From contig CAYLJO010000026.1 in the NCBI GenBank assembly GCA_964383905.1, positions 1 to 43,763 of the forward strand: 43,763 bases of DNA. Direction: 5' to 3'. Made by a program: the position numbers and the translations under genes. How positions within the stretch are numbered: position 1 is the stretch's first letter; the number at the start of each line of letters is the position of its first letter. Positions 26,437 through 34,945 of this stretch are shown here, piece by piece. The stretch is from CAYLJO01 sp964383905 (GTDB taxonomy: Bacteria > Acidobacteriota > Blastocatellia > Pyrinomonadales > Pyrinomonadaceae). Below the pieces are notes generated by a model, which was not told where the DNA came from, did not search any database, and worked only from the letters and a program-made list of their open reading frames with translations.

Positions 26437-26574
26437 CTCGGTTGCTTCCTTCTTCGCAACAGACATTAATGATAATTTGGTCGCCGCCTGCTCAAGGCAA
26501 TTCGCACTTCAATCACGTTCTCGCCCTCGGTTTGCTCTCCTTTCATCATATAGCAGGCTGATCATGTGAGCGAC

Positions 26575-26580
26575 ATTATA
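26575..26580 (-). promoter_or_regulatory. Candidate -10 box for the oxidoreductase-sen unit
   Basis: A perfect TATAAT on the minus strand, about 140 bases before ATG 26436. No good -35 is seen at 16-18 bases, so an activator may be needed. The surrounding gap (26467-26769) otherwise holds only the phnD promoter and no gene. Confidence 0.4.
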
Positions 26581-26717
26581 GCTTACAACCTTGGGAGGCT
26601 CTCGTTATGTGCTCTACATTTTGCGAAGTCGGTGATGAAAGCAGTAAAACATTCATAAACAACCGCGCGGTTGTACACAACATGGCCGGAGTGCTTGGCT
26701 TGTCACTAAAGGAATTT

Positions 26718-26747
26718 TTGTCTATTGTGAGGTTGTGACGCTATAAA
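26718..26747 (+). promoter_or_regulatory. Candidate sigma-70 promoter of the phnDCE-like operon
   Basis: TTGTCT (26718-26723) and TATAAA (26742-26747) are 18 bases apart. The start would fall near 26754, leaving a leader of only about 16 bases before ATG 26770. Confidence 0.45.
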
Positions 26748-26769
26748 ATTATCACCCGGGGCCACCAGG

Positions 26770-27648
26770 ATGATTAGAATATCCCCCCTTCTCAGTGCCG
26801 CGCTTTGTCTAGCGTTCGTCATTAGCTGCCGACCCGGTAATACATCAACTGATCCGGGATCAAAGCCTGCTACAGTACTACGCATCAGCATGATACCCAC
26901 GACCGACCCCGGCAAAATCTTGCGCGAGAGTCAGCCGCTCGTCGCCTATCTTGAGAAAGCGACGGGCGCGAAGGTCGAACTGACGGTGCCGACCAATTAC
27001 GCTGCAGTTGTCGAGGCGATTGCTAATGATCAGGTCGACATCGCCTACCTGGGCGGCTTCACCTACGTCCAGGCATCACAGCGTGCGGGCGTTCAACCCC
27101 TTGTGCAGCGTGACCGCGACCGGAATTTCCACAGCCTCTTCATTACTCAACCCGACTCCGGGATCACTAGCCTGACCGATTTGAAGGGCCATACTTTCGC
27201 CTTCGGTGACGTGAACTCGACCTCCGGCCACCTGATGCCCGAATACTTCATGCGCGAGGCCAAGGTGACGCCGGAAATGTTATCTAAGGTGATTTACAGC
27301 GGGGGTCACGATGCCACGGCGCTCGCCGTGGCTAACAAGAAGGTGGACGCGGGCGCGTTGGACGAAACAGTATTTGAAAGGATGACGAAGGAGAACAAGC
27401 TGGATCCCAAGCAGGTGAAGGTCTTCTACACGACGCCGCCGTTTTTAGATTACGTCTGGGCGGGGCGTAAAGGACTCGACCCGAAGCTGGCGGAGTCGTT
27501 CAGCTCTGCGATGTTACAATTGAACGCCGGCGACCCGGAGCAAAAGAAGATTCTTGATCTCCTCAGCGCTTCGAAGTATGTCAAAGCAAACGATAGCGAT
27601 TATAATAAACTGCGGCAGGCGGCAAAAGACGCCGGGCTGATGAAATGA
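26770..27648 (+). CDS. phnD: Phosphonate/phosphite/phosphate-type solute-binding lipoprotein
   Basis: A 292-residue binding protein of the PhnD family (LRISMIPTTDPGKIL, DIAYLGGFTYVQA, FAFGDVNSTSGHLMPEYF). The N-terminus (SAALCLAFVISC) is a lipoprotein signal with Cys as the modified residue, so the protein is anchored in a membrane outside the cytoplasm. The Ser/Thr-rich loop STSGH is where relatives bind the phosphorus oxyanion. It overlaps phnC by 4 bases (ATGA). No C-P lyase gene (phnG-M) or phosphite dehydrogenase (ptxD) is in the window, so the ligand could be phosphonate, phosphite or phosphate. Confidence 0.92.
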   Translation: MIRISPLLSAALCLAFVISCRPGNTSTDPGSKPATVLRISMIPTTDPGKILRESQPLVAYLEKATGAKVELTVPTNYAAVVEAIANDQVDIAYLGGFTYVQASQRAGVQPLVQRDRDRNFHSLFITQPDSGITSLTDLKGHTFAFGDVNSTSGHLMPEYFMREAKVTPEMLSKVIYSGGHDATALAVANKKVDAGALDETVFERMTKENKLDPKQVKVFYTTPPFLDYVWAGRKGLDPKLAESFSSAMLQLNAGDPEQKKILDLLSASKYVKANDSDYNKLRQAAKDAGLMK

Positions 27649-28469
27649 TTTACGCGCTCGACCGAATCACCAAGCATTACCTGACGCGGGAAGGTCCGGT
27701 GCGCTCGCTCGACGGCCTCTCGCTCGACGTGCGGCCCGGCGAACAGGTCGCACTGATCGGCAAATCCGGCGCGGGCAAGACAACCCTCTTTCGTCTTCTT
27801 AACGCCACGCTCAGACCGACGAGCGGCACGCTGCGCTTCGACGGGCGCGACATGGCGGTGCTTTCGGGTCGAGAGCTGCGCACCGTCCGGCGGCGGATTG
27901 GCACTGTATACCAGCAGCACCATCTCGTGCCGTCGCTCTCGGTGCTTGATAATACGCTCTGCGGACGGTTGGGCCGGTGGTCATTGCTTCATACGGTGCG
28001 CAGCACAATCAGCCCGGCTCGGCATGAAACAGAGGAAGCGATGCATACGCTTGAGCTCGTCGGTCTGGCCGATAAGCGGCGCGCTCGGGCCGACGAGCTC
28101 TCCGGCGGGCAGCAGCAGCGCCTGGCAATCGCGCGCATGCTGATGCAGAATCCGGACGTGATCCTAGCCGACGAGCCTGTCGCCTCGCTCGACCCGGCGC
28201 TCTCAGAGGCGATTACGTCTCTTCTGTTGCGGCTCGCCGATGAGGGTCAGAAGTGCACATTGATTGTCGCCCTTCATGACGTCAAGCTGGCGCTTTCATA
28301 CTTTCCTCGCGTCGTCGGATTGCGCGACGGCCGTGTTACTTTTGACACGCCTCCGGCGAACCTGCCGGGGGAAAATCTGGCCGCACTCTACGCCGGAGAT
28401 GACGCAAAGATGAAGGAGGCTGCTCGGCGTGATGTCGATCCCTGGTGCGAACTCCGCTGCGCTCGATAA
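27645..28469 (+). CDS. phnC: ABC transporter ATPase, PhnC type
   Basis: A 274-residue ATP-binding subunit. Walker A is GKSGAGKTT (39-47), the Q-loop region is VYQQHHLVPSLSVLDN, the signature is LSGGQQQRLAIARML, Walker B is VILADEPVASLDP and the switch His is in VALHDVKLAL. HLVPSLSVLDN and SLDPALSEAI are typical of PhnC. It is coupled to phnD by an ATGA overlap and overlaps the permease gene by 41 bases. Confidence 0.94.
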   Translation: MIYALDRITKHYLTREGPVRSLDGLSLDVRPGEQVALIGKSGAGKTTLFRLLNATLRPTSGTLRFDGRDMAVLSGRELRTVRRRIGTVYQQHHLVPSLSVLDNTLCGRLGRWSLLHTVRSTISPARHETEEAMHTLELVGLADKRRARADELSGGQQQRLAIARMLMQNPDVILADEPVASLDPALSEAITSLLLRLADEGQKCTLIVALHDVKLALSYFPRVVGLRDGRVTFDTPPANLPGENLAALYAGDDAKMKEAARRDVDPWCELRCAR

Positions 28470-30216
28470 CGCCTCGCACGACCCGCGGGGAATAAACCTT
28501 CTGACGCCACAACGCGCCGGTGCGCTACTCGTGCTGGTGGCTGCGCTTGTGCTGGGCTGGCGCGCTGCCGAAATACGCCCTTCGGCGATCTTTGACGCTG
28601 CCGCGCTCGCCTCCGTCCGGGCCTTCCTGCGCGGGCTCTTCCCCCCTGATTTATCTCCGGCCTTTCTTCGCACCGTAATTGCCGCAATGGGTCAAACAAT
28701 CGCCATTGCCGTGGCGGGCACTGCGCTTTCGATCCTGATCGGCCTGCCCCTCGGCGTCCTCTCGACGGCGACGTTGTATAGGCGGGGGGTGTTGCTGGCG
28801 GGTGAAAGACGAGGCGCGGGCTGGCTCCTCCTGTATGGGATGAGCCACGCGACGCGGTCGGTGCTCGGATTTTTGCGCGCGGTGCCCGACCTCATGTGGG
28901 GGATATTGTTTGTTGTGGCAGTCGGTCTGGGCTCACTGGCCGGCACTCTGGCGCTGGCGGTCAGCTACAGCGGTGTGCTCGGCCGTGTCTACGCAGACGT
29001 GTTTGAAGACGTGGATAGCCGGCCGCTCGAAGCTCTTCACGCGAGCGGCGCAACGCGCGCTCAGGTATTCCTGCGTGGCATCTGGCCGCAGGCCGCGCCG
29101 AGCATCACGGCCTACACCCTCTACTCATTCGAGTGCTGCGTGCGCGCCGCTTCTGTCCTCGGCTTCGTCGGGGCTGGCGGCATCGGCTACGAGATCAATA
29201 TCTCGATGCGGCTGTTCCAGTACAACCAGGTGTTGACGCTGATCATCGCATTCATTGCGCTTCTCACCGCCACCGACGTTCTCAGCCGTAAGGCGCGCCG
29301 ACGCCTGCGCGGCGCCGGCGCGCCGGGTGAAATACTTCCGACACGGTTACCGTTCTCGACTGAAGGACCTCTGCGCCGCCGCACGACCATCGCGGCCGGA
29401 TGGTTGACGGCCCGCGCATTCGGATTGATCGCCACGGCGGTAATCGTCTGGAGTTTTTTTGCAAGCGGTTTTGCCAACGGCGCGATCTTCGGGCCGGGGC
29501 TCTTCACACGGATCACTCGTTTCGTCGGCGCGATGTTCCCGCCCGACCTTGATCCGGCATTTTTGCGCAGCCTGGCCGTCCCCTTGTTTCAAACGCTCGG
29601 GATCTCGGTGATGGGAACGGCCATCGGCATCGCACTCGGCGCGGTGTTGGCGATCCCCGCGACTTCGACGCTCGTATTCGTCGAGCCGGACGCCGCCGGG
29701 AACTATTCTTGGGCCGACCGAATGATGCGCGCGCTCATCTATTATGCGGCCCGTCTTTCCCTTAACGCGCTACGCTCGATCCCTGAGTTGGTCTGGGTGA
29801 TGATCTGTATTCTCGCCGTAGGTCTGGGGCCATTCGCAGGCACGCTGGCCATTGGCCTTCACACGGGCGGTGTGTTGGGCAAACTGTACGCGGAAACGCT
29901 CGAAGAAGTCCCGACGCGACCTCTTGAAGCACTCCGGGCGGCGGGCGCGCGCACCTTTCAGATTCTGCTATGGGGGATATGGCCGCAGGCGCGCCCGATG
30001 CTCCAGAGTTATACGGTGCTGCGGTGGGAGATGAACCTGCGCATCTCCACCATTCTCGGTCTCGTCGGCGGCGGAGGCCTCGGCCAGGCAATCTACAATA
30101 ACGTTCAACTCGGATTCTATCCCCGCGTGGCGACGCTCGTCCTGGTTATTTATGCGCTGGTTGTATCAACGGATTGGTTTGGCGACCGCCTGCGTGCCCG
30201 CCCTACCGGGGTCTGA
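28429..30216 (+). CDS. phnE: Fused double permease, PhnE-PhnE
   Basis: A 595-residue inner membrane protein made of two PhnE-like permease halves. Each has about five to six spans and an EAA coupling loop: EALHASGATRAQVFLRGIWPQ in the first half, and the corresponding EALRAAGARTFQILLWGIWPQ in the second. Other matching pairs are LRAVPDLMWG and LRSIPELVWV, and GFVGAGGIGYEI and GLVGGGGLGQAI. Each half begins with the same lead-in, FLRGLFPPDLSPAFLRT and FVGAMFPPDLDPAFLRS. A single polypeptide thus supplies both halves of the channel, an arrangement known in some phn and ptx systems. GTG 28429 has AAGGAGG 9 bases upstream; the next codon is ATG. Confidence 0.94.
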   Translation: MMSIPGANSAALDNASHDPRGINLLTPQRAGALLVLVAALVLGWRAAEIRPSAIFDAAALASVRAFLRGLFPPDLSPAFLRTVIAAMGQTIAIAVAGTALSILIGLPLGVLSTATLYRRGVLLAGERRGAGWLLLYGMSHATRSVLGFLRAVPDLMWGILFVVAVGLGSLAGTLALAVSYSGVLGRVYADVFEDVDSRPLEALHASGATRAQVFLRGIWPQAAPSITAYTLYSFECCVRAASVLGFVGAGGIGYEINISMRLFQYNQVLTLIIAFIALLTATDVLSRKARRRLRGAGAPGEILPTRLPFSTEGPLRRRTTIAAGWLTARAFGLIATAVIVWSFFASGFANGAIFGPGLFTRITRFVGAMFPPDLDPAFLRSLAVPLFQTLGISVMGTAIGIALGAVLAIPATSTLVFVEPDAAGNYSWADRMMRALIYYAARLSLNALRSIPELVWVMICILAVGLGPFAGTLAIGLHTGGVLGKLYAETLEEVPTRPLEALRAAGARTFQILLWGIWPQARPMLQSYTVLRWEMNLRISTILGLVGGGGLGQAIYNNVQLGFYPRVATLVLVIYALVVSTDWFGDRLRARPTGV

Positions 30217-30278
30217 TCTTCGCCGTCGTCACCCCGGTTAAATCTGAAGCGCCTCCCACTGACCGGATTGCCCCTGAC

Positions 30279-30305
30279 AACCTTCGAGTTTAATCTCCGA
30301 GGGTT
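30279..30305. terminator. Hairpin between convergent phnE and CRTAC1 genes
   Basis: AACCTTCG (30279-30286) pairs with CGAGGGTT (30298-30305), with one G-U pair. It sits between converging genes, where a two-way terminator is expected, but no clean T-run follows. Confidence 0.4.
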
Positions 30306-30316
30306 AGCAGACCGTT

Positions 30317-32140
30317 CTATTGTTGCTGCGGCGACGGCGTCGGCTGTTCTGTTTTAGCAAAAACGATCGGTTGAGCTGAGATTAGACCTTTACCCTCCTG
30401 GATAGTGATTGCTTGGTTGGGTTTAACATCTGAGATGGTATCAACGTGCCGACTCGGCCAGACAACTTTCACGGTGTAGCTTTCTTGAGCTTTGCCGAGA
30501 CCGAACGTGACCGGTAGCTCGCTCTGCGAGCAATAACTGGAGCCCGTCTTCACCATCCCCGTCTGCTTGGCCCCATTGGCTCCTTGGACGATGATCTTCG
30601 CCCCGATGCCGTCACGGTTTGATTTCGTGCCAACGGTCTTGATGCGCAGTAGATCATTCTGATTACCGTTGTCGTTTCGTAGCAGTCGCGCCGGCCCATT
30701 GTTGGTCGTGATCAGCAGGTCGAGATCACCGTCATTATCTATATCGCCGTAAGCCGCGCCACGCCCGACGATCGCGCGTTGCAGGGCCGGACCGAGTTTC
30801 GAGGTCACTTCGGCGAACCTCTTTTTACCCAGGTTGCGAAAGAGGTGTGGCGGTTGGGCATATTTGACGTTAGGCTGCACAACGCTGATGTCATCCGACA
30901 CGTGGCCGTTAGCGGCAAAAATGTCGGGCAGCCCATCCAGGTCGTAGTCGAAGAAGAAGGTCGCGAATGTGAGCGACTGGATCGACCTCCTCCCGATGCC
31001 GGAGCTTTGGGCCTCATCCGTAAAGAGGCCATTGCCGTCGTTGTGGTAGAGGGACATACTCTCGTTTGTGAAATTGCCGATGACCAGTCCGGGCCGACCC
31101 GACCCGTCGTAGTCCGCGGCGTCGACGCCCATTCCGGCGCGGGCCAATCCGTTTTCACTGAAGGCCACGCCCGCCATCACCGCTTCGTCGGTAAAAGTGG
31201 CGTTGCCGTTGTTCTTGTAAAGCTTGTTGGGCTCAGTATCGTTGGCGACAAAGAGGTCCATCCAGCCGTCGTTATTGTAATCCAGCATGGCGACGCCCAG
31301 CGCCTTACCGGTGGGGTCAAACAGACCGGCGCGCTCGGTCACATCTTCGAACGTGCCGTTACCCCTGTTGTGATAGAGGGTTGAGCTCTGCCCCTTATAG
31401 GACTGCGGGGTGCAGTAGGACTTATTCTTGCCGTCGAGCGTACAAAACTGATCTTTCTCGACAGTCCAATCAACGTAGTGGCAGACGAACAGATCCAGCC
31501 TGCCGTCATTATCGTAATCGAACCACACCGCGCTCGTTGAAAAGCCGGGACTGGCGACGCCCGCCCTCGCCGTTACATCAACAAACTTACCATTGCCCTG
31601 GTTATGGAAGAGATGGTTAGACCCGACGCAGGTGATATAAATGTCAACGAAGCCGTCGTTGTCATAGTCCGCGACCGCGACGCCGATGCCGTACATCTCG
31701 ACGGCCAGTCCGGCCTCTCTCGTGACGTCTGTAAACGTGCCGTCCTTGTTGTTGTGATAAAGGGCGAGGAAAGTCCTGGCGCCTTTATGCTCGGGCCAGT
31801 TCGTCGAATTGACGAGCAAGATGTCCTGCCAGCCGTCATTGTCGTAGTCGAGAAAGGCGCAGCCGGAGCCGATGGTCTCCGGCAGATACTTCTTTCCGAA
31901 CGCCCCGCTGTTGTGTTTGAAGCGGATTCCGGCCTTCGCCGTAATATCGGTGAACGTAATCGGGCCGGACGGCCGGGGGGCTTCACCCGGCGATGGCGAT
32001 GGCGTGGGTTGTTGGTCGGCCGCCAAGGGCTCATCGGTCTTGGCCGCCGCTTGCTGCTGGCTGACAGGGTCTTGCTTACAGCCGGCCAGGATTAATAGGA
32101 TTAATAAAAGAAAGCCATATCTTGATAAAACTCTTTGCAT
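30317..32140 (-). CDS. CRTAC1-type lipoprotein with FG-GAP repeats and ASPIC/UnbV domain
   Basis: About 607 residues. ATG 32140 gives MQRVLSRYGFLLLILLILAGC, a lipoprotein signal with lipobox LAGC, and GAGG lies 9 bases upstream; an ATG at 32185 would hide it. A Pro/Ser-rich linker leads to a beta-propeller of FG-GAP/VCBS repeats with calcium-type loops such as DYDNDGWQD, DYDNDGFVD, DYDNDGRLD, DYNNDGWMD and DIDNDGDLD. The C-terminal ASPIC/UnbV domain includes RDGIGAKI, SGSSYCSQSELPVTFGLG-like residues and VVWPSRHVDTI. It is the last member of a cassette with similar proteins and an UnbU-like membrane protein, 148 bases further down. The function is unknown; likely a surface lipoprotein. Confidence 0.9.
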   Translation of the reverse strand: MQRVLSRYGFLLLILLILAGCKQDPVSQQQAAAKTDEPLAADQQPTPSPSPGEAPRPSGPITFTDITAKAGIRFKHNSGAFGKKYLPETIGSGCAFLDYDNDGWQDILLVNSTNWPEHKGARTFLALYHNNKDGTFTDVTREAGLAVEMYGIGVAVADYDNDGFVDIYITCVGSNHLFHNQGNGKFVDVTARAGVASPGFSTSAVWFDYDNDGRLDLFVCHYVDWTVEKDQFCTLDGKNKSYCTPQSYKGQSSTLYHNRGNGTFEDVTERAGLFDPTGKALGVAMLDYNNDGWMDLFVANDTEPNKLYKNNGNATFTDEAVMAGVAFSENGLARAGMGVDAADYDGSGRPGLVIGNFTNESMSLYHNDGNGLFTDEAQSSGIGRRSIQSLTFATFFFDYDLDGLPDIFAANGHVSDDISVVQPNVKYAQPPHLFRNLGKKRFAEVTSKLGPALQRAIVGRGAAYGDIDNDGDLDLLITTNNGPARLLRNDNGNQNDLLRIKTVGTKSNRDGIGAKIIVQGANGAKQTGMVKTGSSYCSQSELPVTFGLGKAQESYTVKVVWPSRHVDTISDVKPNQAITIQEGKGLISAQPIVFAKTEQPTPSPQQQ

Positions 32141-32288
32141 ACTATCAAGCCTCACGAAAACAGTTACCCTTCTGCCGATCACCATTTGTAAGTCCGAGGG
32201 CCGCTCCCGACGGACAGTGATCCCCTGCTTTCGCGCAACACAAGCTTCTACTTTTCGGATAGGTGTCGGAACAATGTGCCCGTCAGCG

Positions 32289-33152
32289 CTAGGCGGATTT
32301 CAGGAGCGGCGCGGCCTCAACGCGCCGCCCGCTCAACCAGATCTCGATCAGATTGGCGGTCGGCCCGACAATGAAGAGCGAGTAGTACGGGGCATGGACG
32401 ATCTGCGCCAGGCGCAGCACCGTCTCCACCAAGGCGACCGTGAACGCGACCGCGCACTGGGCCGCCTTTGAATGTACTGTTGTCTTCGGGTCGGTGATCA
32501 TAAAGAAGACGAAGAGCTGGTACATCGGCCCCGTAATCGGGGCGATCTCCGCCTGCCAGGGGTGGCCTGTAATCCAACTGCGCAAAAAGGCAAAGGCGAT
32601 GAATGAGACGACGTAGGTCAGGCTGATGTGGAACCGTTTCAATCTGTAGATGATCAGGGAGCCGAGCGTCCAGATCACCAGCATCGGCCACAGATTATTG
32701 CCCCATTGAATACTGAGGCTCGCGACCGTGAACGGCGCCAGAAAAAGCATCGCGCAAATGCCGAAATTTGACGGGTTCCAGATGTGCCGGCCTTTGACCC
32801 GCAGCACATACTTCGATGTAATCGAGATCATGCTGCACAAAGCGTAGGGCCAGATGGCGGGCGACCGCACCAGGATACCGACGCTGATGCCGGAGATGTA
32901 GGCGCTGGCGAGATGCGGCCACCTGTTAGTGAAGATGCGACCGAGAACAAGCTCCATCGTGATGGCGGTAATGATCGCCAGCGCCGTCTTCGGATAGCTC
33001 TCGAGGATGCCGAACGAGAGTTGCCCGCCCAGCAGAATGCAGGTGATGAAGATGGGCGCGATGAAACGGTTATCGAGCCGGAATTTTCGCGCCCGCGCCA
33101 CGCCCGGGGCGCTGGTCGCGGAACCGATCGTGGGGCTAAGCTCCGGATTCAT
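32289..33152 (-). CDS. UnbU-like/RnfD-NqrB family membrane protein
   Basis: A 287-residue integral membrane protein with eight or so spans. WNPSNFGICAMLFLAP and FMITDPKTTVHSKAAQ match the RnfD/NqrB flavin-binding subunit family, where the Thr in the ITDPKTT-type motif carries covalent FMN in Rnf and Nqr complexes. No other Rnf or Nqr subunit is nearby. Instead it overlaps the UnbV-like gene by 4 bases (ATGA). The UnbU-UnbV names come from enediyne gene clusters, but similar pairs without an enediyne synthase occur in other bacteria. A redox or membrane-anchoring role for its UnbV partners is an inference. Confidence 0.87.
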   Translation of the reverse strand: MNPELSPTIGSATSAPGVARARKFRLDNRFIAPIFITCILLGGQLSFGILESYPKTALAIITAITMELVLGRIFTNRWPHLASAYISGISVGILVRSPAIWPYALCSMISITSKYVLRVKGRHIWNPSNFGICAMLFLAPFTVASLSIQWGNNLWPMLVIWTLGSLIIYRLKRFHISLTYVVSFIAFAFLRSWITGHPWQAEIAPITGPMYQLFVFFMITDPKTTVHSKAAQCAVAFTVALVETVLRLAQIVHAPYYSLFIVGPTANLIEIWLSGRRVEAAPLLKSA

Positions 33153-34945
33153 GCGGGCTCCTTTATCTTATTAACTTTGCCGATCTCCGGTCTTTCGATG
33201 GTCTGTATTTTACCTGAAGGCCAGCGAATCACAACTTTTTCCACTTGCGGATTCTTCCCCAGGCCGAAATGGAGGCGGCGCTGGTTCTGGGCGCAGAATC
33301 CGCTGCCGCCTGAAACCTCCTGCGCCTGCGCCTGCCCGTTCCAGAAAAGCTCGGCCCGCGCCCCGATCGCGCTCCGGTTACTCGCGACGCCCTCCAACTC
33401 AAAATCGATCCATCTGTTTTCCGGCGCAACCGTATTCTTGTAGACCAGCAGCGGGCCCCTCTGATTTGCCACAACAACGTCCAACACGCCACGGTTCCAT
33501 AAATCTACCAGCGCTACGGAGCGGCCGTCGTAGGTGTCTGTCGCACCCACGGCCTGGGCCACCTCGGTAAACCTGCCGGCGCCGTCGTTGATCCAAACAC
33601 GCTTTTGCTGGTAGCCGGAGAGGCTTCGGCCCTCCATCGGCGGCCAGTTGGCGGCATCGGCAATGATTGAACTATTGCCTCCGGCGATCTTGGAGAAGTC
33701 ATACCAGTAGTTCTTATTTCGGTCCGCCGAGACGTAGCCGTTAGCCAGGTAAAGATCCTGCGTGCCGTCATTATTCAGATCGCCAAACTGCGCCCCAAAG
33801 CTCCACCCGCCGAGCTCCACGCCCATGTCGCGGGCGAGGTTCTGGTACTGAAGGCCGTCACCCGACGTGCCCTCTTTCGGCACCCAGAGATTATTGCCCT
33901 GAATCAGCACACCCTCTTCAGAGATGTTCGAGATATAGATTGAGTACTTGTCCTGGTTAAGTATATCACCGAAGGCCACATTCATTCCGCTCTTGGGAGC
34001 GAAGCCGATCCCCACCTGCTCGCCAACTTCGCGAAAACCCTGCCCCTTCTCGTTGGCGAAAAGCTCCGTCACCCCATAATCATTCGCGATGACTAGGTCG
34101 GGATAGCCCGTGCCACGCAGGTCGGCGGCCCCGGCCGCCAGCGACCACCGGCGACTGTTGATCCCGAGCTTCTCCGTAACATCTTCAAATCTGCCGTCGC
34201 CCAAGTTGTGAAACAGGTACTTCCGCCCTCCGTTCCTGGCATACTCAAAGCTCTCGGGCATCATCTTGGTGGTGGTCAAGTGCCATAGGTCCACCGTTTC
34301 CGGATAGTAGCCGCCGAGAAAGAGATCCAGACGCCCGTCCCTGTCATAATCGAACCAGATCGCGGTATTGGCGTTCACCCACGGCGGGAGTCCGGCCTGC
34401 TCGGTGACGCGTGTAAAGCCGTGGCCGCCGTCGTTATGGAACAGCTCGGGGCGCCCCCACTTGTAAAGGAAGAGGTCTTCATACCCGTCGTTATCATAGT
34501 CGCCCCAGACGGCGCCCATCGAGACGCCCGTCCCCATCTGGTTAACGTCTGCGATGCCCATCTCCGCGGCGACATCCTTGAATGTCCCGTCACCCATATT
34601 GCGGAAGAGGCAGTTCCTGCTTCCCTCGCCGCTATTGGTGACGTAAATATCCGGCAGTCCGTCCCGGTCGAAGTCAACGATTGAGACGGCGGCGCCCATC
34701 GAGGCGACCTGCGACATGATATGTTCCAGCTTAGGATCGAGCTTTGGCGCCTGGTGCGTAAAATTGATGCCGGAGGCTTTGGAGGCCTCCTCCAGGTGAA
34801 ACCCGTAACGGGCGATGGCGGCCCGGGCCTCCATTTTCCCTTTCGCAGATTCTTTTGCCGCGGATAAACGCTTGAGAACCAGTGGGGTAGCAAGCAAGGC
34901 GGCGAAGAGGATGATCAGCAGTATCCTCGGAGCGCTGTATTTCAT
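33149..34945 (-). CDS. CRTAC1/UnbV family protein with N-terminal membrane anchor
   Basis: A 598-residue protein. One uncleaved hydrophobic segment (ILLIILFAALLATPLVL) anchors it, and the rest is likely periplasmic. A FG-GAP/VCBS propeller follows with DFDRDGLPD, DYDNDGYED, DYDRDGRLD and DLNNDGTQD loops, then an ASPIC/UnbV domain (NRSAIGARAELFWNGQAQAQ, GSGFCAQNQRRLHFGLG, VVIRWPSGKIQTI). The conserved Cys in GFCAQN matches the position of YCSQS in the neighbouring lipoprotein. It is coupled on both sides: TGATG with the upstream TPR protein and ATGA with the UnbU-like gene. That linkage argues that the three products work together. No enzymatic residue set is evident. Confidence 0.9.
   Translation of the reverse strand: MKYSAPRILLIILFAALLATPLVLKRLSAAKESAKGKMEARAAIARYGFHLEEASKASGINFTHQAPKLDPKLEHIMSQVASMGAAVSIVDFDRDGLPDIYVTNSGEGSRNCLFRNMGDGTFKDVAAEMGIADVNQMGTGVSMGAVWGDYDNDGYEDLFLYKWGRPELFHNDGGHGFTRVTEQAGLPPWVNANTAIWFDYDRDGRLDLFLGGYYPETVDLWHLTTTKMMPESFEYARNGGRKYLFHNLGDGRFEDVTEKLGINSRRWSLAAGAADLRGTGYPDLVIANDYGVTELFANEKGQGFREVGEQVGIGFAPKSGMNVAFGDILNQDKYSIYISNISEEGVLIQGNNLWVPKEGTSGDGLQYQNLARDMGVELGGWSFGAQFGDLNNDGTQDLYLANGYVSADRNKNYWYDFSKIAGGNSSIIADAANWPPMEGRSLSGYQQKRVWINDGAGRFTEVAQAVGATDTYDGRSVALVDLWNRGVLDVVVANQRGPLLVYKNTVAPENRWIDFELEGVASNRSAIGARAELFWNGQAQAQEVSGGSGFCAQNQRRLHFGLGKNPQVEKVVIRWPSGKIQTIERPEIGKVNKIKEPA

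Noticed and set aside
25057..26466. Mercuric reductase (merA)
   Set aside because: It has the redox disulfide but lacks both the HMA domain and the C-terminal Cys pair needed for Hg(II) handling.
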